64,000 nt of DNA, taken from positions 1 through 64,000 of the forward strand of contig NZ_CACSJM010000002.1 in NCBI RefSeq assembly GCF_902706185.1. The letters are read 5' to 3'. Position 1 is the first letter of the stretch, and each line of letters begins with the position of its first letter. The notes beneath the pieces are model-generated. The model did not search any database and was not told the DNA's origin. It worked only from the letters and a program-made list of their open reading frames with translations. Position numbers and translations under genes: made by a program. Shown here in pieces: positions 1-8,684 of the stretch. This DNA comes from Roseomonas sp. 18066. Lineage in GTDB: Bacteria > Pseudomonadota > Alphaproteobacteria > Acetobacterales > Acetobacteraceae.

Positions 1-2
1 CC

Positions 3-2219
3 GCTGCCCCGACGGTCCAGGCGCCACCGCCGATCGAGACCCCGGGCACCGAGCTGGCCCGCCGCGTCGCCGCCTATGACCCGCGCGCCGATGTCGCGCT
101 GATCGAGGCGGCCTACAACCTCGCGGCCACCGCCCATGCCTCCCAGTCGCGGGAGAATGGCGACCCCTATATCACCCATCCGCTGGCCGTCGCCGGCATC
201 CTGGCCGGCTACCGGCTCGACACCGGCAGCATCGCCACCGCCCTGCTGCACGACGTGGTGGAGGATACCAGCTTCGGCCTGGCCGAGCTGGAAAAGCGCT
301 TCGGCACCGACATCGCGCGCCTGGTCGACGGCGTCACCAAGCTGACCCGGCTGGAGCTGCAGTCGGAGCGCACCAAGCAGGCGGAAAACTTCCGCAAGCT
401 GGTCCTCGCCATGAGCGAGGATATCCGCGTGCTGCTGGTCAAGCTCGCCGACCGGCTGCACAACATGCGGACGCTGCATTTCAAGCCGAAGCCGGAAAGC
501 CGCGCCCGCGTCGCCCGCGAGACCATGGAGATCTATGCGCCGCTGGCCCAGCGCATCGGCATGGACGCGGTGAAGACCGAGCTGCAGTCCCTTTCCTTCC
601 GCGAGCTGCAGCCCGACGCCTACCAGACCATCACCGCGCGCCTGGCCTTCCTGCGCGGCCAGGGCGCCGATCTGATCGACGAGATCGCGGCCGACCTGAA
701 GACCAAGCTGACCGCCGCCGGCGTGCCGATCCTCGAGGTCAATGGGCGCGAGAAATCGCCCTATTCGATCTGGCTGAAGATGCATGAGAAGAAGGTCGAG
801 TTCGAGCAGCTCTCGGACATCATGGCCTTCCGCGTCGTCACCAACGACCGCGCCAATTGCTACGCGGCGCTGGGCGCCATCCACTCGGCCTATCGCGTGG
901 TCCCGGGGCGGTTCAAGGACTATATCTCGACGCCCAAGCCGAACGGCTACCAGTCGGTGCATACCGGCGTCACCGTGCCGGAGAGGCGCAACGCCAAGAT
1001 CGAGGTGCAGATCCGCACCCCCGATATGCACGAGGTCGCCGAATACGGCGTCGCCGCGCATTGGATGTACAAGCAGGGCACCGCCGCCGAGCCGCCGAAG
1101 CGCCGCCGCTACCCCTGGGTGCGGGAGCTGCTGGAAATCCTCGAGACTGCCGCCGAGCCGGGCGACTTCCTCGAGCACACCAAGCTGGCGCTGCACCAGG
1201 ACCAGGTCTTCTGCTTCACGCCGAAGGGCGACCTGATCGCCCTGCCGCGTGGCGCGACGCCCATCGACTTCGCCTACCAGGTGCACAGCCAGGTCGGCGA
1301 TGCTTGCGTCGGCGCCAAGATCAACGGCCGCATCGTCCCGCTCCGGCACCAGCTGGAAAACGGCGACCAGGTCGAGATCATCACCGCCCGCGGCGGCACG
1401 CCCAACCCGGCCTGGGAACGCTTCGTCGTCACCGGCAAGGCCAAGGCGCGCATCAAGCGCTTCGCCATGGCCCGCCAGCGCGGCGAGTTCCAGGAGCAGG
1501 GCCGCAGCGCCATCGCCCGCGCCTTCCGCCAGGAAGGCCTCGACTTCTCCGAGAAGCTGGTCGAGCCGGCGCTGAAGATCTTCAAGCAGCCGGGCTTCGA
1601 GGAGCTCTGCGTCGCCGTCGGCAACGGCAATATCTCGGCGCGCGAGGTGCTGCACGCCGCGGTGCCGGAGCTGCGCGGCCCGCCGCGGCCGATGGACGTG
1701 ATGCCGCTGGCGCGCGCCCGCGGCAAGCCGGGCTCCACCGTGGTGCGGCCGGAGCGGCGGCGCGAGGCCTCCTCCGGCATCACCGGGCTGGTCGCCGGCA
1801 TGGCGGTGCAATTCGCCGGCTGCTGCCACCCGATCCCGGGCGACCGCATCGTCGGCATCGTCACCACCGGCAAGGGCGTCACCGTCCACAAGAACGACTG
1901 CCACAACCTCGAAGCCCTGGCCGCCACGCCGGAACGCTTCATCGACATCGACTGGGATTACGAGGCCGGCTCGGCCGGCGCGCATCTCGGCCGCCTCGAC
2001 GTGCTGACCAGCAACGAGGATTCGGCCATCGCCGCCATGACGGTGGCCATCGCCAAGCAGAGCGGCAAGCTGCACAACCTGCGCTTCGCCCATCGCGCCG
2101 CCGACTACGCCGAGGTGGTGGTGGACCTCGAGGTCGCCGACCTGCGCCACCTGTCCAACGTCATCGCGGCGCTGCGGGCCTGCCCCGGCATCATCCAGGT
2201 CGAACGCAGCAAGGGCTGA
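3..2219 (+). CDS. rsh: RelA/SpoT family (p)ppGpp synthetase/hydrolase, 5' partial
   Basis: Stringent-response enzyme that makes and degrades (p)ppGpp in the cytoplasm. The frame is open from base 3 with no start in the window, so the N-terminus lies upstream; 738 residues are visible. In order: an HD hydrolase domain with the metal-binding HDVVEDT at visible residues 83-89, a synthetase domain with YSIWLKM near 254, a TGS domain near 400-465, a conserved cysteine/zinc region with GCCHPIPGD near 605, and a C-terminal ACT domain near 650-735. The intact HD motif suggests hydrolase activity is retained, as expected of a single bifunctional Rsh in an alphaproteobacterium. acpS follows after 30 bp in the same direction. 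Confidence 0.96.
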   Translation, partial: AAPTVQAPPPIETPGTELARRVAAYDPRADVALIEAAYNLAATAHASQSRENGDPYITHPLAVAGILAGYRLDTGSIATALLHDVVEDTSFGLAELEKRFGTDIARLVDGVTKLTRLELQSERTKQAENFRKLVLAMSEDIRVLLVKLADRLHNMRTLHFKPKPESRARVARETMEIYAPLAQRIGMDAVKTELQSLSFRELQPDAYQTITARLAFLRGQGADLIDEIAADLKTKLTAAGVPILEVNGREKSPYSIWLKMHEKKVEFEQLSDIMAFRVVTNDRANCYAALGAIHSAYRVVPGRFKDYISTPKPNGYQSVHTGVTVPERRNAKIEVQIRTPDMHEVAEYGVAAHWMYKQGTAAEPPKRRRYPWVRELLEILETAAEPGDFLEHTKLALHQDQVFCFTPKGDLIALPRGATPIDFAYQVHSQVGDACVGAKINGRIVPLRHQLENGDQVEIITARGGTPNPAWERFVVTGKAKARIKRFAMARQRGEFQEQGRSAIARAFRQEGLDFSEKLVEPALKIFKQPGFEELCVAVGNGNISAREVLHAAVPELRGPPRPMDVMPLARARGKPGSTVVRPERRREASSGITGLVAGMAVQFAGCCHPIPGDRIVGIVTTGKGVTVHKNDCHNLEALAATPERFIDIDWDYEAGSAGAHLGRLDVLTSNEDSAIAAMTVAIAKQSGKLHNLRFAHRAADYAEVVVDLEVADLRHLSNVIAALRACPGIIQVERSKG

Positions 2220-2249
2220 CGCGCACCGCGCGGGGAGTGAACACACGCC

Positions 2250-2663
2250 ATGATCATCGGCCTCGGCAACGACATCGTCGATATCCGCCGCATCGAGAAA
2301 GTGCTGGCCCGCCACGGCGACCGCTTCCTCGAGCGGATCTTCACCACGCTGGAACGCCGCAAGGCCGACAGCCGCACCGACAGCCTGCGTGCGGCGACCT
2401 ACGCCAAGCGCTTCGCGGCCAAGGAAGCGGCGTCGAAGGCGCTGGGCACGGGTTTCCGGCAAGGGGTGTTCTGGCGCGACCTCGGCGTGGTCAACCTCTC
2501 CTCGGGACAGCCCTCGCTCCGGCTGTCGGGGGGCGCCGCCAAAAGGCTGGACGCCATCACGCCGCAAGGACACGGCGCGCAGATCAGCCTGACCATGACG
2601 GACGAATATCCCTACGCCCAGGCCGTGGTCATCATCTCGGCGGTCAGGATTGCGCCGATCTAA
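2250..2663 (+). CDS. acpS: holo-[acyl-carrier-protein] synthase
   Basis: Transfers the 4'-phosphopantetheine arm of coenzyme A to a serine of acyl carrier protein, activating it for fatty-acid synthesis. The 137-residue protein has normal AcpS length. It starts with the family motif [16 protein letters not shown] (magnesium-binding Asp) and carries [17 protein letters not shown], whose Glu completes the metal site. The gene follows rsh by 30 bp and is probably co-transcribed with it. Its TAA stop is followed at once by a copy of the dispersed terminator-like repeat. Confidence 0.96.
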   Translation: MIIGLGNDIVDIRRIEKVLARHGDRFLERIFTTLERRKADSRTDSLRAATYAKRFAAKEAASKALGTGFRQGVFWRDLGVVNLSSGQPSLRLSGGAAKRLDAITPQGHGAQISLTMTDEYPYAQAVVIISAVRIAPI

Positions 2664-2670
2664 GAAAAGC

Positions 2671-2714
2671 AAAGGCCAGGGGAAGGAATTCCCCTGGACC
2701 CCATCTTCTTTCTG
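2671..2714 (+). terminator. Dispersed terminator-like palindromic repeat, copy behind acpS
   Basis: A hairpin with stem CCAGGGGAA / TTCCCCTGG and a four-base loop at 2676-2697 is followed by ACCCCATCTTCTTTCTG. It begins 8 bases after the acpS stop and ends at the last codon of the convergent bestrophin-like gene, so it probably ends transcription from both sides. The primary sequence, including bases outside the stem, recurs at ten or more other places in the window. Confidence 0.8.
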
Positions 2715-3620
2715 TTACCAAAGCACGTCGCCATCGGGCTTCGTCGGGGCCGAGGCATCGCTGTCGCCCAACGCCTGCTGCAGGTCGATCTCGATGGTGC
2801 GGCAGATCGCGGTCATCGGCACGTCGTTCACCGCATTCTCGAACGGATCCTGCAGGTCGTGGCCGATCTGCTCGAAAGCCAGCAGCATCAGCCCCACCAC
2901 GGTCGAGGCCAGCGGCGTGTAGAGGCCGAGCTGGTCGACCAGCCCGACCGGCAGCAGCACGCAGAAGACATGGCAGAAGAAGCGCGGGAACAGCGTGTAA
3001 GGCCGCGGCAGCGGGGTGTTCTTGATGCGCTCCATGCCGCCCTGGGCATTGGAGAAATCCACCATCAGCCGCTCGATCTGCGTGTGGCGGAACTCGGTGA
3101 TGCGGCCCTTCCGCGCCGCCTCGGCCAGCAGCCGGGCGGAGCCGTTCAGGATGGCGTTCGGCAGGTTGGCATGGCCGCGCAGGGCGGCGGCCTCGGGCGC
3201 GGTCAGGAAGCGGGCGACCTCCGGCCAGGGGTCCTGCCGGCGCAGCGCGCAGCGCAGGGCATGGACATAGGCGATCTGCCGGCAGACCAGGCGGCGCACC
3301 AGCTGGCGGCCTTCGGTGCTGTCCTCGATGAAGCTCAGCGCCTGGCGGGTGTAGGAGCGCGAGGCATTGACCATGGCGCCCCACAGGGTGCGGGCTTCCC
3401 ACCAGCGGGCATAGGCGCTGTTGTTGCGGATGCCGAGGAACAGCACCAGGGCCGAGCCCAGCAGGGGCAGCGGCAGCATCGGCAGGTCCCAGGGTGTCTC
3501 CTCGCTGTGCAGCAGCGAGTAGGACAGGGTGATGGCGATATCCCAAACGAGGAAGATGACCAGCGGCCATCCGAGGTAGCGCAGCATCCGATGGAACTGC
3601 GTGCGGGTCGGGATGATCAT
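2715..3620 (-). CDS. Bestrophin-like / UPF0187 (YneE family) membrane protein
   Basis: Inner-membrane protein of 301 residues in the bestrophin family; characterised bacterial members form pentameric ion channels. The N-terminal half has two hydrophobic segments followed by the family hallmark RNNSAYARWWEAR and LWGAMVNASRSY. A later hydrophobic pair lies near residues 205-240, and the C-terminal sequence FEQIGHDLQDPFENAVNDVP resembles the conserved acidic/Asn region around the channel neck. The ion carried cannot be told from sequence. It is transcribed toward acpS, with the shared repeat between the two stops. Confidence 0.88.
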   Translation of the reverse strand: MIIPTRTQFHRMLRYLGWPLVIFLVWDIAITLSYSLLHSEETPWDLPMLPLPLLGSALVLFLGIRNNSAYARWWEARTLWGAMVNASRSYTRQALSFIEDSTEGRQLVRRLVCRQIAYVHALRCALRRQDPWPEVARFLTAPEAAALRGHANLPNAILNGSARLLAEAARKGRITEFRHTQIERLMVDFSNAQGGMERIKNTPLPRPYTLFPRFFCHVFCVLLPVGLVDQLGLYTPLASTVVGLMLLAFEQIGHDLQDPFENAVNDVPMTAICRTIEIDLQQALGDSDASAPTKPDGDVLW

Positions 3621-3694
3621 CGGGCGGGGAGCCGCTCCTGTGTTCTTTCCTCCCTGAGCCCGAAGAACGCCCTTTCCCGTGTAAGGTTATGTTT

Positions 3695-3746
3695 CTGGAA
3701 GAAAAAAGATGGGGTCCAGGGGAATTCCTTCCCCTGGCCTTGCTTT
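3695..3746 (-). terminator. Dispersed terminator-like palindromic repeat, copy behind yraN
   Basis: Hairpin CCAGGGGAA / TTCCCCTGG at 3716-3737, read on the minus strand directly after the yraN TAA stop, followed by GACCCCATCTTTTTTCTTCC. Even the spacer after the stop (AAAAGCAAGG) closely matches the copy behind acpS. On the plus strand the other flank (CCTTGCTTTTTATT) is also T-rich. Confidence 0.8.
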
Positions 3747-4127
3747 TTATTCTTGCCGGATGACGTCCGTGATCCTTCGGATCTGTCCTTTGCTATCGAC
3801 GACGATGACATCGAATCGGATGCCATTCCGTCCGTGCTGCCCGTTGGCCCCCGCCCAGATTTCCCCCGCCGCCCAGAGCCGCGCCTGCTGTCGCGGCGTC
3901 AGCGCCGCCGCCGCCTCGGCGAGCGTCGCCCGGCATTTCACCTCGATGAAGGCCAGCAGCCCGTCGCGCTCGGCGACCAGGTCGATCTCGCCGCCGCCGC
4001 TGCGGTAGCGGCGCTGCAGGATGGTCCAGCCTTCCGCCTGCAGCCGCTCGGCGGCGCGCGCCTCGGCCAGGCGGCCACGGGCTTCGGCCTCGGCGCGGGA
4101 TTGTCGCGGCATCGTCATACTCTTCAC
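3747..4127 (-). CDS. yraN: UPF0102 family protein YraN
   Basis: Small nuclease-fold protein of the YraN/UPF0102 family, whose cellular role is still poorly defined. The restriction-endonuclease-like core is visible as GGGEIDLVAERDG followed by LAFIEVKCR, with the Asp and Glu-x-Lys residues of a PD-(D/E)xK site. Length is 126 residues from a GTG at 4127. ATG codons at 4118 and 4112 are alternatives, and the latter has GAAGAG about 7 bases upstream. The gene diverges from the penicillin-acylase gene. In many bacteria yraN lies near rsmI; that neighbour is not seen here. Confidence 0.93.
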   Translation of the reverse strand: MKSMTMPRQSRAEAEARGRLAEARAAERLQAEGWTILQRRYRSGGGEIDLVAERDGLLAFIEVKCRATLAEAAAALTPRQQARLWAAGEIWAGANGQHGRNGIRFDVIVVDSKGQIRRITDVIRQE

Positions 4128-4189
4128 GCCGCCGCGAATCTGCGCAAGCCGGGCTGCGGCAGGACGATTCTTGGCCTACATCGAAAGCC

Positions 4190-6643
4190 ATGCAGAGACG
4201 CCCCGGCCGGCTTCGTCGTTTCCTCAAGCGTGGCCTGATCACCGCCATGCTCCTGTTGGTCGTGGCGGTGCTCGGCGCCGGCGGGCTGCTGTGGCTCAGC
4301 CTGCCGCCGCGCGAGGGCCGCGTCGACCTGGCCGGGCTGGGCGCCGAGGTGACGGTGCTGGAGGATGCCCGGGGCATCCCCCGCATCACCGCCGCCAACG
4401 AGCTGGATGCCGCCCGCGCGCTGGGCTGGCTGCATGCCCGCGACCGGATGTTCCAGATGGAGCTGATGCGGCGCAACGCCTCCGGCCGGCTGGCCGAGAT
4501 CGCCGGCGCCGCGGCGCTGCGGCTCGACCGGATGAACCGCACCCTCGGCCTGCCACGGCGGGCGGAGGCGGATTTCGCCGCCCTCCCCGCCGAGACGCGG
4601 GCGATGCTCGAGGCCTATGCCCAGGGGGTGAATGGCTGGATCGAGGCCAAGGGCATGCTGGCCGCGCCGGAATTCCTGGCGCTCGGCGCGCCGGAGCCCT
4701 GGCAGCCCTGGCAGAGCCTGCTCTGGGCCAAGACCATGGGGCTGTGGCTGTCGGGCAACTGGCGCACCGAGCTCGACCGCGCGCGCCTGGCCCAGCGCAT
4801 CGCGCCGGAGCGGCTGGCCGAGCTCTGGCCCTCCGACGACACCGCCGGGCGGCCGGACCAGGTGGCGGGGCTCGACCAGGGCGTGCTGGACCGGCTGGCC
4901 GCCGCCATCCCGCGCTTCCCCGAGGATGCGCCGCTGCCGGCCTCCGCCTCGAATTCCTGGGCGCTGTCGGCGGCGCGGTCGGAAAGCGGCGGGGCGCTGC
5001 TGGCCAACGACCCGCATCTGGGCTTCCAGGCGCCGATCCTGTGGTACCTGGTGCGGATCGAGCTGCCGAATGGCCGCTTCCTGGCCGGCGCCAGCTCGCC
5101 CGGCGTGCCCTTCGTGGTCATCGGCCGCAACGAGAAGCTGGCCTGGGGCTTCACCACCACCCATTCCGACACCCAGGACCTGTTCGTCGAGCGGCTGGCC
5201 GGCGCCGACGGCTACGAGACGCCCGAGGGCCCGCGCCCCTTCACCCTGCGCGAGGAGCTGATCCGGGTGCGCGGCGTGGCCGAGGCGGAGCGGCTGGTGG
5301 TGCGCGAGACGCGGCACGGGCCGGTGGTCAGCGATCTGGCGGGCGCCACGGGGGGTGCCACGGGCGGCGCCACGGGAGGCACCGGCGCCCCGGCCGGCAC
5401 CGTGCTGGCCGTCGCCATGGCCAATCTGGAGCCCGGCGACCAGGCGGCGGCGGGGATGCATGCGCTGAACCGCGCCGGCAGCCTGGCCGAGGCGCGGCGC
5501 GCGGCGGAGGCCATCAGCTCGCCGCCGCAGAACCTGATGGTGGCCGATGCGGCGGGCGGCATCGCCATGTACCTGACCGGCCGCAGCCCGGTGCGCCGCG
5601 CCGGCGATGGCAGCCAGCCGGCCCCGGGCTGGGATGGCAGCCATGACTGGACCGGCTTCATCCCCTTCGACGCGCTGCCGCATGTCGAGAACCCGGACAG
5701 CGGCGCGCTGGCCAACGCCAACAACCGCATCCAGGCGCCGGGGGCCGATCCCTATCTGGGGCGCGACTGGTTCGGCGACTGGCGGTTCCGCCGTATCCAC
5801 GAATTGCTCGGCCAGCGCCGCAAGCACCGGCCGGAGGACCTGGCCGCCATCCAGCGCGACGCGCAGAGCCTGTTCGCGGCCGAGGTGCTGCCGGCGCTGC
5901 GCGCCATCCCGCGCCCGGCCGGCACCGCCGGCGTCGCCCGCGACCTGCTGCTGGCCTGGGACGGCGAGATGGCGATCGACCGGCCGCAGCCGCTGATCTT
6001 CAACGCCTGGTGGCCGATCGCCGCGCGGCTGGCCATGGCCAATGGCGGCGTGCCGGAGGGCGGCTGGCCGGTGATGGGCGAGTTCCTGCGGCTGGTGCTG
6101 AACCCCGACGGCCGCGGCGCCGCCTGGTGCAAGCCGCAGGGCGAGACGCCGCCGCAGCCGGTGCCCGCCTTCGGCAAGGGCGGCGCCTGCACCGCGCTGG
6201 TCGCGACCGCGCTGCGCCAAGCGGTGGAGGAGCTCTCCCCCCTCTACGGCCCCGACCCCACCGCCTGGCGCTGGGGGGCGGCGCACCGCACCCGCTTCGA
6301 GCACCCGCTGCTGCGCTTCATCCCGGGCCTGTCCGACTGGACGGCGATCAGCCTGCCCAGCCCGGGCGACGACCAGACGGTCAATCGCGGCGGCATGGGC
6401 CATGCGATGGAGGGCGATTTCCGACAGGTCCACGGGCCGGGGCTGCGGCTGGTGGCCGACCTGGCCTCGCCGGATGGGATCTGGGCGGTGATCGGCACCG
6501 GGCAGTCGGGCCATCCGCTGTCGCCGCACTGGGCCGACCAGGCGCCGGTCTGGGCCGGGCTGGCGCCGGACGGGGTGCGGCTGCTGCGGCTGGGGGCGGT
6601 ACCCGAAGCCTCGGGCGGCAGCCTGACGCTGGCGCCGCGCTAG
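4190..6643 (+). CDS. Penicillin acylase family N-terminal-nucleophile hydrolase
   Basis: Predicted periplasmic amidase of the penicillin G acylase/aculeacin-type acylase family (817 residues). Members hydrolyse amide bonds of acyl side chains or acyl-homoserine lactones after autocatalytic cleavage. One N-terminal hydrophobic segment (about residues 14-37) could be a signal anchor. SNSWALS at residues 254-260 supplies the catalytic Ser254, which would become the N-terminus of the large chain. LLANDPHLGF and VVIGRNEKLAWGFTT are further family motifs. A 12-base tandem repeat at 5343-5390 gives a Gly/Thr/Ala-rich loop. The TAG stop lies inside a dispersed CTAG-type repeat. The natural substrate is unknown. 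Confidence 0.9.
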   Translation: MQRRPGRLRRFLKRGLITAMLLLVVAVLGAGGLLWLSLPPREGRVDLAGLGAEVTVLEDARGIPRITAANELDAARALGWLHARDRMFQMELMRRNASGRLAEIAGAAALRLDRMNRTLGLPRRAEADFAALPAETRAMLEAYAQGVNGWIEAKGMLAAPEFLALGAPEPWQPWQSLLWAKTMGLWLSGNWRTELDRARLAQRIAPERLAELWPSDDTAGRPDQVAGLDQGVLDRLAAAIPRFPEDAPLPASASNSWALSAARSESGGALLANDPHLGFQAPILWYLVRIELPNGRFLAGASSPGVPFVVIGRNEKLAWGFTTTHSDTQDLFVERLAGADGYETPEGPRPFTLREELIRVRGVAEAERLVVRETRHGPVVSDLAGATGGATGGATGGTGAPAGTVLAVAMANLEPGDQAAAGMHALNRAGSLAEARRAAEAISSPPQNLMVADAAGGIAMYLTGRSPVRRAGDGSQPAPGWDGSHDWTGFIPFDALPHVENPDSGALANANNRIQAPGADPYLGRDWFGDWRFRRIHELLGQRRKHRPEDLAAIQRDAQSLFAAEVLPALRAIPRPAGTAGVARDLLLAWDGEMAIDRPQPLIFNAWWPIAARLAMANGGVPEGGWPVMGEFLRLVLNPDGRGAAWCKPQGETPPQPVPAFGKGGACTALVATALRQAVEELSPLYGPDPTAWRWGAAHRTRFEHPLLRFIPGLSDWTAISLPSPGDDQTVNRGGMGHAMEGDFRQVHGPGLRLVADLASPDGIWAVIGTGQSGHPLSPHWADQAPVWAGLAPDGVRLLRLGAVPEASGGSLTLAPR
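5343..5390 (+). repeat. Tandem 12-bp repeat inside the penicillin-acylase gene
   Basis: Three to four imperfect tandem copies of a GCCACGGGNGGN unit encode repeated Ala-Thr-Gly-Gly (about residues 385-399). The unit is a multiple of three, so copy-number change would lengthen a loop without breaking the frame. Confidence 0.75.
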
Positions 6644-6745
6644 AGCGAGCTGTCTTCGGACGAACGAAGACGACCCGCTCTAGCTGTTTGTTTGATCGCG
6701 TGATTCAGGCTTTCGGTGATTCCACCTCAAGCCACCACGCTCTGG
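6640..6745 (+). repeat. CTAG-ended dispersed repeat, copy 1
   Basis: About 105 bp, beginning CTAGAGCG and ending CGCTCTGG. The first 43 bases can fold with arms AGAGCG / CGCTCT and GTCTTCG / CGAAGAC. The rest (TGTTTGATCGCGTGATTCAG, then GATTCCACCTCAAGCCA) is nearly identical to a second copy at 63242-63351. The TAG stop of the penicillin-acylase gene is the TAG at its left end. It fills most of the gap before bpt. Confidence 0.85.
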
Positions 6746-6831
6746 CCTCGCGGCGAAAAGGCGGGCCTGCGCGCGGCGGGCACCGCTTCTCCCGTTGCGT
6801 CCGGCCGCGCAGGCCGTAACACTGGCGACAG

Positions 6832-7599
6832 ATGCTGCACCGTTCGACCAAGCGCCCCCAGTTCTTCTACACGACCGCGCCGCTGCCCTGCCCTTACCTG
6901 GCGGGCCGGACGGAGCGGAAGATCGTGACCGAGCTGACCGGGCCCGAGGCCGAGCCGCTGCATGACCGGCTGTCCCGCGCCGGCTTCCGCCGCAGCCACA
7001 ACATCGCCTATTCGCCGGTCTGCCCGGGCTGCTCGGCCTGCATCCCGATCCGCATCGACACCGGCCGCTTCACGCCCGACCGCACCCAGCGCCGGGTCGC
7101 CCGGGCGAACGCGCTGCTGCGCGGCGAGACCGTGCCGGCCCGCGCCACCGCCGAGCAGTTCGCCCTGTTCCAGCGCTACCAGAAGGCGCGCCACCAGGAT
7201 GGCGACATGGCGGCGATGGGCTTCTACGACTACCGCGCCATGGTCGAGGACACGCCGATCACCACCGGGCTGATCGAGTTCCGCGACCCCGACGGCCAGC
7301 TGGTGGGCGCCTGCCTGACCGACTGGCTGAGCGACGGGCTGTCGGCGGTCTATTCCTTCTACGAGCCGGGGCTGGAGAAGCGCTCGCTCGGCACCTATGC
7401 CGTGCTCTGGCTGGTCGAGCGCGCGCTGCAGCTCGGCCTGCCCTATGTCTATCTCGGCTACTGGGTGCCGCTGAGCCGCAAGATGGCCTACAAGGCCCGC
7501 TTCCAGCCCAGCGAGATCCTGCTCAGCGGCGCCTGGCGGCCGATCGAGGCCTATGCCGGGCCGATGCTGGAGCCGCTTCAGCCGGTGGCGTCGCCGTAG
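6832..7599 (+). CDS. bpt: Aspartate/glutamate leucyltransferase (Bpt)
   Basis: Transfers leucine from Leu-tRNA to proteins with N-terminal Asp or Glu, marking them for the ClpS/ClpAP N-degron pathway. The 255-residue length is normal for the family. The N-terminal ATE domain has FFYTTAPLPCPYL and the conserved CPGCSACIPIRI; the C-terminal domain carries DGLSAVYSFYEP and LPYVYLGYWV, typical of Bpt rather than eukaryote-type Ate1. The last 22 bases overlap the 3' end of epmA on the opposite strand. The dispersed CTAG repeat lies just upstream, leaving little room for a promoter other than within or beside it. Confidence 0.95.
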   Translation: MLHRSTKRPQFFYTTAPLPCPYLAGRTERKIVTELTGPEAEPLHDRLSRAGFRRSHNIAYSPVCPGCSACIPIRIDTGRFTPDRTQRRVARANALLRGETVPARATAEQFALFQRYQKARHQDGDMAAMGFYDYRAMVEDTPITTGLIEFRDPDGQLVGACLTDWLSDGLSAVYSFYEPGLEKRSLGTYAVLWLVERALQLGLPYVYLGYWVPLSRKMAYKARFQPSEILLSGAWRPIEAYAGPMLEPLQPVASP

Positions 7600-8648
7600 G
7601 GCCAGCCGCCGAGCCACAGCGTCTCCGCCACCGTCGCCGCCCCCGCCGCCAGCATGGCCAGCCGGTCGAAGCCCAGCGCGATGCCCGCCGTCGGCGGCAT
7701 GCCATGCGCCAGGGCGTCGAGGAAATCCTGGTCCACCGGCCAGCCCTCGCCATAGAGGCGGTGCCGCTCGGCGACATCATGGGCGAAGCGGGCGGCCTGC
7801 TCGGGGGCGTCGGTCAGCTCGTCGAAGGCATTGGCCAGCTCGATTCCTGCCACGAACAGCTCGAAGCGCAGCGCGGCGCGGGGGTCGGCCGGGTCGCGCC
7901 GGGCCAGCGCCGCCTGGGGCGCCGGCCAATGCGTCAGGAAGGTCGCGCGGTCGCGGCCGAGCTCCGGCTCGATCCGCTCCAGCAGGATGCGGAAGAACAG
8001 ATCCTCCCAGCCCTCCTCGCCGCGCGGGGCGATGCCCACCGCCCGGGCCGCCGCCCGCAGCCTGGCGCCGTCCCCCTCGGTGGCCAGGATATCGAGGCCG
8101 CCGGCATGGCGGCGAAACGCCTCGGCCATGGTCAGGCGCTCGAAGGGCGCCGCGAGGTCGGTGGTGATGCCGCCATGGCTGACGCTGCCCGGCAGCACGG
8201 CCCGCAGATAGGCCTCGGTCTCGTCCATCAGCCCGTCCAGGCCGGCGCCCGGGCGATACCATTCCAGCATGGTGAATTCGGGGGAATGGCGCGGGCTGAC
8301 CTCGCCATTGCGCCAGACGCGGGCCAGCTCGAAGACCGGGCCGCAGCCCGCCACCAGCAGCCGCTTGATCGCCAGCTCCGGCGAGGTGCGCAGCCACAGG
8401 GGGAAAGAACCCTCCCCCAGGATCGGGCGGAACTCGCTGCGGAAGGCGGCCAGATGCACCTCCATCCCCGGCGCCGGGACCAGCGCGGGCGTCTCCACCT
8501 CGGCATAGCCGCGCGCCGCGAAGAAGGCGCGGGTCTCGGCCATCAGCTGCGTCCGGCGGCGCAGCGCCGGCAGGCGGGCGGCGAGGCTGTCGGGGTGCCA
8601 GACGGGACGCTGGTCCGGGGGGCTGGGTTGCAACGGGCGATCGGGCAT
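7578..8648 (-). CDS. epmA: EF-P (R)-beta-lysyltransferase EpmA (PoxA/GenX)
   Basis: Class II lysyl-tRNA-synthetase-like enzyme that attaches (R)-beta-lysine to elongation factor P, which helps ribosomes through polyproline stretches. The 356-residue protein lacks the tRNA anticodon-binding domain and consists of the catalytic core: RRRTQLMAETRAFFAARGY, PALVPAPGMEVHLAAF, FELARVWRNGEVSPRHSPEF (motif 2 region), and motif 3 as PTAGIALGFDRLAML. The ATG at 8648 was chosen because the frame upstream loses family similarity. It diverges from epmB with a 36-bp gap. The efp gene itself is not in the window. Confidence 0.94.
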   Translation of the reverse strand: MPDRPLQPSPPDQRPVWHPDSLAARLPALRRRTQLMAETRAFFAARGYAEVETPALVPAPGMEVHLAAFRSEFRPILGEGSFPLWLRTSPELAIKRLLVAGCGPVFELARVWRNGEVSPRHSPEFTMLEWYRPGAGLDGLMDETEAYLRAVLPGSVSHGGITTDLAAPFERLTMAEAFRRHAGGLDILATEGDGARLRAAARAVGIAPRGEEGWEDLFFRILLERIEPELGRDRATFLTHWPAPQAALARRDPADPRAALRFELFVAGIELANAFDELTDAPEQAARFAHDVAERHRLYGEGWPVDQDFLDALAHGMPPTAGIALGFDRLAMLAAGAATVAETLWLGGWPYGDATG

Positions 8649-8684
8649 TGCGGGCTTGGGGCCTCCGGGCGTAAGCGCGCGACC

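Noticed and set aside
4124..6529. An 801-codon minus-strand frame opposite the penicillin-acylase gene
   Set aside because: It is an antisense product of high GC3 bias: the plus strand carries a full set of family motifs and the minus frame is Arg/Gly/Gln-rich with no domain.
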